Shown piece by piece: positions 14,991 to 21,546 of a stretch of DNA of 31,789 bases. The first letter of the stretch is position 1. The number at the start of each line of letters is the position of its first letter. The notes beneath the pieces were generated by a model. That model saw nothing but the letters and a program-made list of their open reading frames with translations. It was not told the origin of the DNA and ran no database searches. Source of the stretch: Clostridiales bacterium UBA1389 (GTDB lineage Bacteria > Bacillota > Clostridia > Oscillospirales > CAG-382); NCBI GenBank assembly GCA_002305335.1, contig DBQR01000027.1, positions 7,169 to 38,957 of the forward strand, read 5' to 3'. Both the position numbers and the translations under genes were made by a program.

Positions 14991-15036
14991 GTCAGCTTTC
15001 GGCTGACACCTTCCCCTCAAGGGGAAGGCTTTTTTT
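14991..15036 (+). terminator. Double hairpin terminator of the alaS operon
   Basis: The first hairpin is GTCAGC, TTTCG loop, GCTGAC (14991-15007). The second is a perfect 8-bp stem, CCTTCCCC (15009-15016) with GGGGAAGG (15021-15028), with a TCAA loop, followed by C and seven T (15030-15036). This is a textbook intrinsic terminator on the plus strand, about 110 bases after the last gene of the operon. Confidence 0.88.
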
Positions 15037-15069
15037 ACATCCGCTTCGGCTGTTTTTTATGAATAAATG

Positions 15070-15098
15070 TTGACATTTGATAATAATTAAAGTATAAT
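15070..15098 (+). promoter_or_regulatory. Consensus promoter of the BspA-like lipoprotein
   Basis: TTGACA (15070-15075), a spacer of exactly 17, and TATAAT (15093-15098): both hexamers match consensus. It starts a separate transcript with a leader of about 78 nt. Confidence 0.85.
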
Positions 15099-15182
15099 TT
15101 TTGGGATAATTTGCAAAAAATACACCCGATAGAAATTATTGACTGAAATGTGAGCAAAATTAAACGTTATGGAGGAGAATGT

Positions 15183-15617
15183 ATGAAAAAACTGTTTTAT
15201 TTCGCAGTTTTGTTTGTAATTATAACAGCCGTGCTTTCCGCGTGCGGAAAAACTGAAAAAAACACGACGATTAACGGTGAGGTGGAAAGCGACGAAGTGT
15301 TAAAATACCGTCTTGTAAACGATGAATATTATGAAGTTTGTGGTATCGTTCAGGATATAAGCGAGGTTGAAAAGGTTACTATTCCCGAAAAATTCAACGG
15401 CATTCCGGTAAAGCGGATCGGGAATGAAGCTTTTTTATCTTGCGCTAGCTTAACCGAAATCATAATACCGAACAGTGTTACAAGTATAGGCACATTGGCT
15501 TTTATGGAATGTAATAAATTGACAATCTACTGCGAAGCGAAGTCAAAACCCGAAAGCTGGAACGGAAGCTGGAACCCCTCCAACTGCCCCGTTGTGTGGG
15601 GATATAAAGATGAATAA
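15183..15617 (+). CDS. Small BspA-like leucine-rich-repeat lipoprotein
   Basis: A 144-residue predicted surface lipoprotein. Lys2-Lys3, a hydrophobic stretch of about 15 residues and L-S-A-Cys21 make a clear lipoprotein signal. Residues about 75-115 hold one and a half LRR_5/BspA-type repeats (I-G-N-E-A-F-L-S-C-A-S-L-T-E-I-I-I-P-N-S-V, then S-I-G-x-x-A-F-M-E-C). The C-terminus has a short Trp-rich end. Family members bind host or neighbouring-cell surfaces, but they usually carry many repeats; this one is minimal. I chose the ATG at 15183, six bases after GGAGGAG, over a GTG at 15150. It has its own consensus promoter and a terminator, sits alone between two housekeeping operons and is AT-rich, consistent with a laterally gained single-gene cassette. 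Confidence 0.8.
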   Translation: MKKLFYFAVLFVIITAVLSACGKTEKNTTINGEVESDEVLKYRLVNDEYYEVCGIVQDISEVEKVTIPEKFNGIPVKRIGNEAFLSCASLTEIIIPNSVTSIGTLAFMECNKLTIYCEAKSKPESWNGSWNPSNCPVVWGYKDE

Positions 15618-15647
15618 TATTACCGGATTAAAGTGAATCTTTGTAAT

Positions 15648-15673
15648 AAAAAACCGGCAATGCCGGTTTTTTT
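15648..15673. terminator. Bidirectional terminator between convergent genes
   Basis: Six A (15648-15653), ACCGGC (15653-15658), AAT loop, GCCGGT (15662-15667), then seven T (15667-15673). The A- and T-runs make it work on both strands, for the small lipoprotein on plus and the kinase on minus, whose stop begins at 15678. Confidence 0.92.
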
Positions 15674-15675
15674 GT

Positions 15676-16737
15676 TTATCCGTTTACAAGGTTTTTCATT
15701 TTGTCCCACCGGTTTTCCATGTCCGAAACCAGCTTGAACTGGGTGCGACAGCGGACAAGATTGTGTTCCGGGTATTTTATTCTGAAATAATGGTCGCCTT
15801 CAAGATAGTCGGTTAAAAATCTCACGCCGCATTCAAGGGTCATCAGCTTTGCCCCCTCCGGCAATGTTTCAATCTCCTTTTTGGTTAAAGAGCTTCCGCA
15901 GGCGGAAAGATAGCCTTCAGTATAAATTTTATACAGATTGAACACGAAATTAACCTTGGAAAGGTCGGTTTCGTCCTCCTTGGCGCTTGAAGCGCCGAAG
16001 CGGATGGAATCCCCGAAGTCATAGGCGGCAAGCCCCGGCATAACCGTGTCAAGGTCAATAACGCATAATGCTTTACGGGTTTTTATATCAAACAGCACGT
16101 TGTTCAGCTTTGTGTCGTTATGGGTTACCCTTAAGGGGAGAAGCTTGCTGTTTTGCAAATCCGTAAGTACCGAAGCGTCCTTTTCCCTTGAAAGGACAAA
16201 ATCTATTTCAACCTTTACCTCCTTTGCCCTGCCGGCGGCGTCCTTTTCAAGGGCTTCCCTGAATTTTCTGTACCGGTCGGGGGTGTTGTGGAAGTTGACT
16301 ATGGTTTCGTGAAGTACCGATGCGTCAAAGTCGGAAAGCATGTTCTGGAAGGTGCCGAACCCCACCGCGCTTTCGTAAAAATCCGACTCATATTCCACCG
16401 CCTCAAGACAGAGGCTGTCGGTTATGAAGTCATATGCCCGCCAGTAGTTCCCCCCTTCGTCAAGGTAAAAGAACCCGCCGTCCTTGGTGTTTATAATGGT
16501 AAGCGCTCCCCGGGGGTCGGTTACCTTTTTGGAGACATGACCGCACACCGCATAAATGTTTTCCATAAGCTGATCGGGGCGTTTGAATATGTTTTTGTTT
16601 ATTTTTTGCAGAATGTATTCCCTGCCGGTGTCGGTTACCGCCCGGTAGGTTTCGTTTATATGCCCGTTGCCGTACCTTTCGCAATTGACGGCTTTTCCCT
16701 TTATTTTAAAATTTTCAAGAGCGTTAAAGGTTTCCAT
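15676..16737 (-). CDS. NahK-like N-acetylhexosamine kinase (APH fold)
   Basis: A 353-residue cytoplasmic kinase of the aminoglycoside-phosphotransferase fold. Best fit is the N-acetylhexosamine 1-kinase (NahK-like) branch, which phosphorylates GlcNAc or GalNAc at C1. The N-terminal lobe has G-N-G-H-I-N-E-T-Y near 23-31 (nucleotide loop) and Y-I-L-Q-K-I-N near 41-47 (Lys45 as ATP-binding lysine). The catalytic loop T-H-N-D-T-K-L-N-N-V-L spans 205-215 with Asp208 as base, and I-D-L-D-T-V-M-P-G (227-235) gives the metal-binding Asp228/Asp230. The H-N-D-T-K-x-N-N and D-L-D-T-V-M-P-G pair is characteristic of NahK-like sugar kinases rather than antibiotic kinases. A GAGG site precedes the ATG, which lies 2 bases after the stop of the GH123-like gene; the pair is clearly one unit. 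Confidence 0.8.
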   Translation of the reverse strand: METFNALENFKIKGKAVNCERYGNGHINETYRAVTDTGREYILQKINKNIFKRPDQLMENIYAVCGHVSKKVTDPRGALTIINTKDGGFFYLDEGGNYWRAYDFITDSLCLEAVEYESDFYESAVGFGTFQNMLSDFDASVLHETIVNFHNTPDRYRKFREALEKDAAGRAKEVKVEIDFVLSREKDASVLTDLQNSKLLPLRVTHNDTKLNNVLFDIKTRKALCVIDLDTVMPGLAAYDFGDSIRFGASSAKEDETDLSKVNFVFNLYKIYTEGYLSACGSSLTKKEIETLPEGAKLMTLECGVRFLTDYLEGDHYFRIKYPEHNLVRCRTQFKLVSDMENRWDKMKNLVNG

Positions 16738-16739
16738 AG

Positions 16740-18440
16740 TTACCTCGCAAGTATTTCATGGATTTTATCAAACAACCTGTCGTAATCGCCGTTTTCTACT
16801 GACATCATTTTGTCCTTGGGAAGATTCCCCGACTTGGGGAAGTATTTTTGCAGGTCGTTTTCCTTGATTATTATTGAAAACAGTCCGTCGGTTTCGGCTT
16901 TGTCCGCTTTTTGCTTAACTTCCTCAAGCATTTCAAAGAGTTCGGCGGCATAACGCAGCGCTTTGTATCTTACCGTAAGCAAAGGGGTGCCGTCGTTGGC
17001 GGGATAAACGAAATTCACGTCCCCGGCGGGGAAATTGCGGCATTTTATATTAGCCCTGGGGTTGTCGGGGAACACGGTATAATTCCACCGCAAAAACCCG
17101 TCAAGATTCAGATATGATGTTAAAGCGGCGATAAACAGGGTTTCGAAAGCTTCGCTTTTTATAAAGGTGTTGGGGTAATCGGGGCCGCAGCAGACATACC
17201 ACAGAATCCGCCTGTCTTTGCCGGCAAGCTTGGATATGTCCTCATATCCCTGACACAGAGTGGTTATAAAGGGGACAAAGTCGGAAATAAAGCCGAATTC
17301 CCTTACGAATCCGATATGATACACCGCCGCTTTGAACTTAAATCCGGGAGCAATCTGCCTTATCCGGTTTATGCTTTGCCGGAAGGATTCGATATCCCCC
17401 GGTTCGTCGGCGGCGATTCTCACCTTATCAATGAGTTTTGTCCTTTTAAAGAAACGGTAAATTGCCTTTATATAATTTTCAATTTCCTCTGAACTATGCA
17501 TAAAGCGGAAGAGGCCGCCGGCTTCGTCGTAATATCTCACCCTGATATGGTCGGGGTAGTTTTCGCAGGGCTTTTCAAAACCGTATTCGGCTTTTCCCTT
17601 CCAGACATTCACCAGTCCGTAAACCGATATTTCCCTGTCGATGCCGTGCTTTTGGCAGATTTCCATATACTTTTTAACCGCCGAAAAATCAAAGGCAAAT
17701 CTGCCGTTTTGCCTTTTTGTAACCTTCACCATGGAATATTCGTAAAGGTTTTCACTGCCTTCCGATTCAAAGCAGGACTGTCCCGCCCAGGGGATTTCCG
17801 ACACCACAACGGTTACTGCCTTCTGTCCTAATACGGCAAGGGATTTTACATATTCCTCAAGGATTTCAAAATGCCTTCTGCCGAAGGGCTTGACCTCATG
17901 CTTTCGTGCGATGTTTGACGTGTGCTGCCACAGATCAAGGTAAAAGGAAAAATCCTTTGCGTCCGGCAAAGTATAGTCAATTACCGAAACATCAAGGCTT
18001 TGTTCCGTAAAGAATTCCTCGTCGGAAAACATAAAGGAACGGTAGAGCTTTATTGTAACAACGCCGTCCTTTGTGGTTACGGGGATGTCAATATCAACCC
18101 AGACCCCCCTGGCTTTTCCCTTGTCAAGCTCCAGAAAGCCGTCGGTAAGGAGAATGTCCCCCTTGGCGACACCGTCGTCGTCCGCCATATAGCCGACGGG
18201 GTAAAAACTGCAATTATAATCCCCCTCGGCTTCAAGCCTGAAGCAGGGGGTGTTGATTTTCTGCCGGTAATAAAGGTCATTATCCAACCTTACAACACAG
18301 TCCTCGTCGGGTTCGAATAATATTATAAATGCCGCTTTCCGGTTTTTAACTGTTTTAATCTGAGTAATTTCGCAAAAATCGTTTATGTTTTGGTTTTCTT
18401 TTAACTTATTCAGACAGTTTATGAGTTTAAGTTTCAGCAT
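16740..18440 (-). CDS. GH123-like (DUF4091) glycoside hydrolase domain protein
   Basis: A 566-residue protein with no signal peptide, so predicted cytoplasmic. The N-terminal 150 residues are beta-rich. The D-L-W-Q-H-T-S-N-I-A-R-x-H segment near 169-181 opens the (beta/alpha)8-like DUF4091 catalytic domain, which continues with W-Y-V-C-C-G-P-D-Y-P-N-T at 414-425 and D-G-F-L-R-W-N-Y near 447-454. DUF4091 is related to GH123 beta-N-acetylgalactosaminidases, which use an adjacent Asp-Glu pair for substrate-assisted cleavage. Asp345-Glu346 in R-I-A-A-D-E-P occupies the expected place. GGGAGG precedes the ATG, and the start overlaps tcdA by 14 bases. Coupling to the NahK-like kinase suggests it splits imported GalNAc or GlcNAc glycosides. 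Activity of the DUF4091 branch is mostly untested. Confidence 0.75.
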   Translation of the reverse strand: MLKLKLINCLNKLKENQNINDFCEITQIKTVKNRKAAFIILFEPDEDCVVRLDNDLYYRQKINTPCFRLEAEGDYNCSFYPVGYMADDDGVAKGDILLTDGFLELDKGKARGVWVDIDIPVTTKDGVVTIKLYRSFMFSDEEFFTEQSLDVSVIDYTLPDAKDFSFYLDLWQHTSNIARKHEVKPFGRRHFEILEEYVKSLAVLGQKAVTVVVSEIPWAGQSCFESEGSENLYEYSMVKVTKRQNGRFAFDFSAVKKYMEICQKHGIDREISVYGLVNVWKGKAEYGFEKPCENYPDHIRVRYYDEAGGLFRFMHSSEEIENYIKAIYRFFKRTKLIDKVRIAADEPGDIESFRQSINRIRQIAPGFKFKAAVYHIGFVREFGFISDFVPFITTLCQGYEDISKLAGKDRRILWYVCCGPDYPNTFIKSEAFETLFIAALTSYLNLDGFLRWNYTVFPDNPRANIKCRNFPAGDVNFVYPANDGTPLLTVRYKALRYAAELFEMLEEVKQKADKAETDGLFSIIIKENDLQKYFPKSGNLPKDKMMSVENGDYDRLFDKIHEILAR

Positions 18441-19143
18441 TTTTAACCTCCCGGGACAGCAAATCCCTTATAACCTCCCCCGCAAGGATAAGTCCCGCCG
18501 TGGCGGTGACGCAGGAAAGGGAACCTATTACCCCCTCCACCCTTTCGGGAATTTCGGTGGAATAAACCACTTTTAACTTTTTTATTCCCAGCTTCTTATA
18601 CTTTCCCCTCATTATCCTTGCCAGCGGGTCGTTGAAGGTGGAATAAATGTCCCCCACCTTAAAGCATAAGGGGTTTTTCCGGTTTCCCGCCCCCATGGAG
18701 GAAATGATTTTTTTATTTTCATCAACGCACTTTTTGGCAAGATATGCCTTGCTGTCGGTGGAGTCTATGGCATCTATTACATAGTCATAACCGGAAAAGT
18801 CGAATTCAGTCATATTTTCGGGGGTAAACCGTTTGCTAATGGTGTTTACTATACAATCAGGATTTATATCATGAATATGCGCCTTTGCCGCCTCGGTTTT
18901 ATACATTCCGAGGGTGGATAAGGTGGCGTAAAGCTGGCGGTTTAAGTTGGATTCCATGTAAATATCGCTGTCGATAAGGTCAAGGGCGCCTATTCCCGCC
19001 CTTGCCAGAGCCTCCACGGCGTAGGAACCCACCCCCCCGATGCCGAAAACCGCCACCCGGGAGGAAGCCAATATGTCTGTTCCATCTTTTCCGATTAACG
19101 CCGATGTTCTTTCGTTCCACATAATCATATTAAAAGTAAGCAT
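18427..19143 (-). CDS. tcdA: tRNA threonylcarbamoyladenosine dehydratase
   Basis: E1-like (ThiF family) enzyme, 238 residues, that uses ATP to cyclise t6A at tRNA A37 into ct6A. The nucleotide-binding G-I-G-G-V-G-S is at 34-40, L-I-D-S-D at 56-60 and S-N-L-N-R-Q at 65-70; Y-V-I-D-A-I-D-S-T-D-S-K and M-G-A-G-N-R-K-x-P complete the TcdA pattern. It lacks the longer C-terminus of the E. coli protein, as is usual in Bacillota. The first ATG at 19141-19143 is used; internal ATGs at residues 6 and 8 are possible because no strong ribosome site precedes any of them. It lies 53 bases after ftsZ-2, with a hairpin but no T-run between, and overlaps the next gene by 14 bases. Confidence 0.9.
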   Translation of the reverse strand: MLTFNMIMWNERTSALIGKDGTDILASSRVAVFGIGGVGSYAVEALARAGIGALDLIDSDIYMESNLNRQLYATLSTLGMYKTEAAKAHIHDINPDCIVNTISKRFTPENMTEFDFSGYDYVIDAIDSTDSKAYLAKKCVDENKKIISSMGAGNRKNPLCFKVGDIYSTFNDPLARIMRGKYKKLGIKKLKVVYSTEIPERVEGVIGSLSCVTATAGLILAGEVIRDLLSREVKNAET

Positions 19144-19148
19144 TTAAT

Positions 19149-19175
19149 AAGGCATAACGATTAACGCTATGCCTT
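19149..19175 (-). other. Hairpin between ftsZ-2 and tcdA without T-run
   Basis: AAGGCATAACG (19149-19159) pairs with CGCTATGCCTT (19165-19175) over 11 bp including one G-U in the transcript, with an ATTAA loop. No T-run follows on the minus strand. It may be an mRNA processing or stability element, or a leaky terminator limiting read-through from ftsZ into tcdA. It ends six bases before the tcdA ATG, so it may also reduce tcdA translation. Confidence 0.55.
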
Positions 19176-19196
19176 GTTGATATTTTGGTAATCCGG

Positions 19197-20306
19197 TTAT
19201 TCGTCGTTACGCCTGTTGGAGTTCAGCATGGCGATGATGTTGTTTATTTCGTCCTCGGTTACCGCCTGCTGGGAAGCTTTCTGTTCGGTGGTGGGAGGAG
19301 TCTGTACCTGCTTTTCGGCTACGGCCTTGCGGTATTCATAGGATTTCTTTTCCTTTTCAAAGCCGGTGGCGATAAGGGTTATATGCATTTCGTCCTCAAG
19401 GGAGGGATTGAAGGCAACACCGAATATAACGGTGGCGTCGGGGTGAGCTTCGTTGGTGATGAGGGAAACCGCCTCGTCGATTTCGTCAAGGCCGATGTCG
19501 GGGGAGGAGGTGATGTTTACGATAATGCCCTTAGCCCCGTCAATCTTGGTTTCAAGCAGCGGTGAGGACATGGCCGCCTTTGCCGCCTGTTCGGCTTTGT
19601 CCTTGCCCTTGGCGGCGCCGACCCCCATATGGGCAAGGCCCGCATTGGTCATAACCGTTGAAACGTCGGCAAAGTCAAGGTTGATGTAGCCGTTGGTGGT
19701 TATAAGTTCGCAGAGGGATTGAACGCCCTTGCGGAGGATGTCGTCGGCTTCCTGGAAAGCGTTTAGGAAGGTAATCTTTTTGTCGGTTAAAAGTTTAAGT
19801 CTTTCGTTGGGTATGACAAGGAGGGAATCAACGAAGTTGGAAAGCTTGTCAATGCCTTCCTCGGCGTTTATCATCCTTGAACGGCCTTCGAATTTAAAGG
19901 GCTTTGTTACAATAGCTACGGTGAGGATGCCGAGGGATTTAGCCACCTTTGCCACCAGCGGCGCAGCTCCCGTACCGGTGCCGCCCCCCATGCCGGCGGT
20001 GATAAACACCATGTTTGCCCCTTTTATGGTATTGGTTATTTCCTCAATGGATTCTTCGGCGGCCTTTTCACCAAGTTCGGGGTTTGCGCCGGCTCCGTGT
20101 CCCTTTGTCACCTTTTCGCCTATGGCGATTTTAATGGGGGAAAGGGATTTTGCAAGAATCTGGGTGTCGGTATTGATGTTGATGTATTCCACGTTTTCGG
20201 GGTTTACATTCATGCTTACCATGCGGTTGACCGCGTTACCGCCGCCGCCGCCTACCCCGATAACCTTTATAACTACATTGGTATTGTATCCGCTTTCGTT
20301 TGGCAT
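19197..20306 (-). CDS. ftsZ: Cell division protein FtsZ, second paralog
   Basis: Tubulin-like GTPase of the Z ring, 369 residues, second of two tandem copies. The GTPase signature G-G-G-T-G-T-G-A-A-P, the F-K-F-E-G-R segment and the T7 catalytic loop N-L-D-F-A-D-V are intact, so it should polymerise and hydrolyse GTP. In the first glycine loop it reads G-G-G-G-G-N-A-V where FtsZ normally has G-G-G-G-N-N-A-V. The tail is a Gln/Thr-rich linker of about 35 residues ending in E-I-N-N-I-I-A-M-L-N-S-N-R-R, without the usual D-I-P-x-F-L-R. By eye it is about 75% identical to the first copy over some 305 positions. GGAGGATG precedes the ATG. It starts 29 bases after the stop of the first copy, so both are transcribed together. 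Confidence 0.95.
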   Translation of the reverse strand: MPNESGYNTNVVIKVIGVGGGGGNAVNRMVSMNVNPENVEYININTDTQILAKSLSPIKIAIGEKVTKGHGAGANPELGEKAAEESIEEITNTIKGANMVFITAGMGGGTGTGAAPLVAKVAKSLGILTVAIVTKPFKFEGRSRMINAEEGIDKLSNFVDSLLVIPNERLKLLTDKKITFLNAFQEADDILRKGVQSLCELITTNGYINLDFADVSTVMTNAGLAHMGVGAAKGKDKAEQAAKAAMSSPLLETKIDGAKGIIVNITSSPDIGLDEIDEAVSLITNEAHPDATVIFGVAFNPSLEDEMHITLIATGFEKEKKSYEYRKAVAEKQVQTPPTTEQKASQQAVTEDEINNIIAMLNSNRRNDE

Positions 20307-20335
20307 AAAACATCCTCCGGTATATAGATTTTTAT

Positions 20336-21409
20336 TTATAGTTCGCGTTTTTTGTTCAGCAAATCAAAGATTTCGTTGAATTCTTTTTCAATGGTTTCGT
20401 CCTTAACCGGCTGTTCGGGTTTGAATTCGGGTACTGGGACCGCTTTCTTTTTCCCCTCTTTTTCAAAGCCGGTGGCGATAAGGGTTATCTTCATCTCGTC
20501 CTCAAGGGAGGTGTCGAATACCGTACCGAATATAACCGTGGCGTCGGGATGGGCTTCGTCGGTTATCATGGTGGCGGCCTGGTCGATTTCGTCAAGGCTG
20601 ATGTCGGGGGAGGAGGTGATGTTTACGATAATCCCCTTGGCACCGGAAATGTTGGTTTCCAGCAGCGGCGAGGACATTGCCATTTTTGCCGCCTGTTCGG
20701 CCTTGTCCTTCCCCTTTGCCTGGCCGACACCCATATGGGCAAGGCCTGCGTTTGTCATTATGGCGGTAACGTCGGCAAAGTCGAGGTTTATATAGCCTTC
20801 GTTGGTTATTAATTCAGAAATGGACCTTACGCCCTTGCGGAGGATGTCGTCGGCTTCCTGAAAAGCGTTAATGAAGGTAATCTTTTTGTCGGTCAGCAGT
20901 TTTAATCTTTCGTTGGGTATGACAAGGAGGGAGTCAACGTTCTGTGCCAGCTGTTCAATACCCGTTTCGGCCTGGGTCATCCTGTGCCTGCCTTCGAAAC
21001 CGAAGGGCTTGGTTACTATGGCAACGGTTAATATTCCCATATCCTTTGCAATCTTAGCGATAATCGGAGCCGCCCCGGTGCCGGTGCCGCCCCCCATGCC
21101 TGCGGTGATAAAGGCCATATGGGCGCCCTTAAGGGCTGAGGTGATCTGGTCCGCCGATTCTTCCGCGGATCTCCGCCCCAGATCGGGGTTCGAGCCTGCT
21201 CCCTGCCCCCGGGTAACCTTACCGCCGATGGCAATCTTGGTGGGTGCCGATGTCCGGTAAAGGGACTGGGTGTCGGTATTGATATTGATATAATCAACAT
21301 TTGAAAGCTTGTCGGCTATCATCCTGTCAACGGCGTTATTACCGCCGCCGCCCACTCCTATGACTTTGATTATAACTCTTCCGTCGAAAGACTCCAATGT
21401 TTCAGCCAT
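20336..21409 (-). CDS. ftsZ: Cell division protein FtsZ, first paralog
   Basis: Z-ring GTPase, 357 residues from the chosen ATG. It has G-G-G-G-N-N-A-V at residues 20-27, G-G-G-T-G-T-G-A-A-P, F-G-F-E-G-R-H-R-M and the T7 loop N-L-D-F-A-D-V, all canonical. The C-terminus is a short Lys/Pro/Glu linker ending E-F-N-E-I-F-D-L-L-N-K-K-R, again not the standard D-I-P-x-F-L-R. I chose the ATG at 21407-21409 (M-A-E-T-L) because GGAAGGGG lies 7 bases before it. An ATG at 21457 would add 16 residues but has no ribosome site. A sigma-A promoter at 21471-21499 lies just upstream, so ftsZ can be expressed independently of the rest of the dcw cluster. No ftsA precedes it. Confidence 0.96.
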   Translation of the reverse strand: MAETLESFDGRVIIKVIGVGGGGNNAVDRMIADKLSNVDYININTDTQSLYRTSAPTKIAIGGKVTRGQGAGSNPDLGRRSAEESADQITSALKGAHMAFITAGMGGGTGTGAAPIIAKIAKDMGILTVAIVTKPFGFEGRHRMTQAETGIEQLAQNVDSLLVIPNERLKLLTDKKITFINAFQEADDILRKGVRSISELITNEGYINLDFADVTAIMTNAGLAHMGVGQAKGKDKAEQAAKMAMSSPLLETNISGAKGIIVNITSSPDISLDEIDQAATMITDEAHPDATVIFGTVFDTSLEDEMKITLIATGFEKEGKKKAVPVPEFKPEQPVKDETIEKEFNEIFDLLNKKREL

Positions 21410-21470
21410 TATTATTCCCCTTCCGCCGTTTGAAGGCAAATTATTGAATAATTGCATAATAATTTATCAT

Positions 21471-21499
21471 AGTATAAAACAAATTACGCAGTTTTTCAA
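21471..21499 (-). promoter_or_regulatory. Internal promoter for the ftsZ pair
   Basis: On the minus strand TTGAAA (21494-21499), a spacer of exactly 17, then TATACT (21471-21476), in the 137-bp gap between divIB and ftsZ-1. The predicted leader is about 55 nt and contains a weak AT-rich inverted repeat near 21436-21455. Confidence 0.75.
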
Positions 21500-21546
21500 T
21501 AGTTTTTTTAAAAAAATAGTGAGTTCTGACGAGTTTTTAAGCTATT

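Larger units (their letters stand above)
14881..15182. other. 302-bp gene-free region with repeat, tandem hairpins and a promoter
   Basis: No coding capacity is seen. In order it holds the dispersed repeat (14898-14917), a stretch with no clear structure (about 14920-14980), two tandem hairpins ending in a T-run (14991-15036), a short CCG-CTT-CGG hairpin followed by a T-run (about 15041-15058), and the consensus promoter of the small lipoprotein (15070-15098). The C/G-rich hairpin pair resembles extragenic elements I recall from gut Clostridia genomes, so it may be a multi-copy element here too. Confidence 0.6.

Noticed and set aside
15676..16737. Kinase as an aminoglycoside-resistance enzyme.
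   Set aside because: It shares the APH fold, but H-N-D-T-K-x-N-N and D-L-D-T-V-M-P-G match NahK-like sugar kinases, and the operon context is sugar-related.
19729..20379. Long plus-strand open frames opposite both ftsZ genes.
   Set aside because: Similar antisense frames appear in both copies simply because the ftsZ genes are similar; they lack ribosome sites and known motifs.
21477..21546. T7/A7 stretch after divIB as a terminator ahead of ftsZ.
   Set aside because: The T/A palindrome has no GC stem before it, so it is not a convincing intrinsic terminator.
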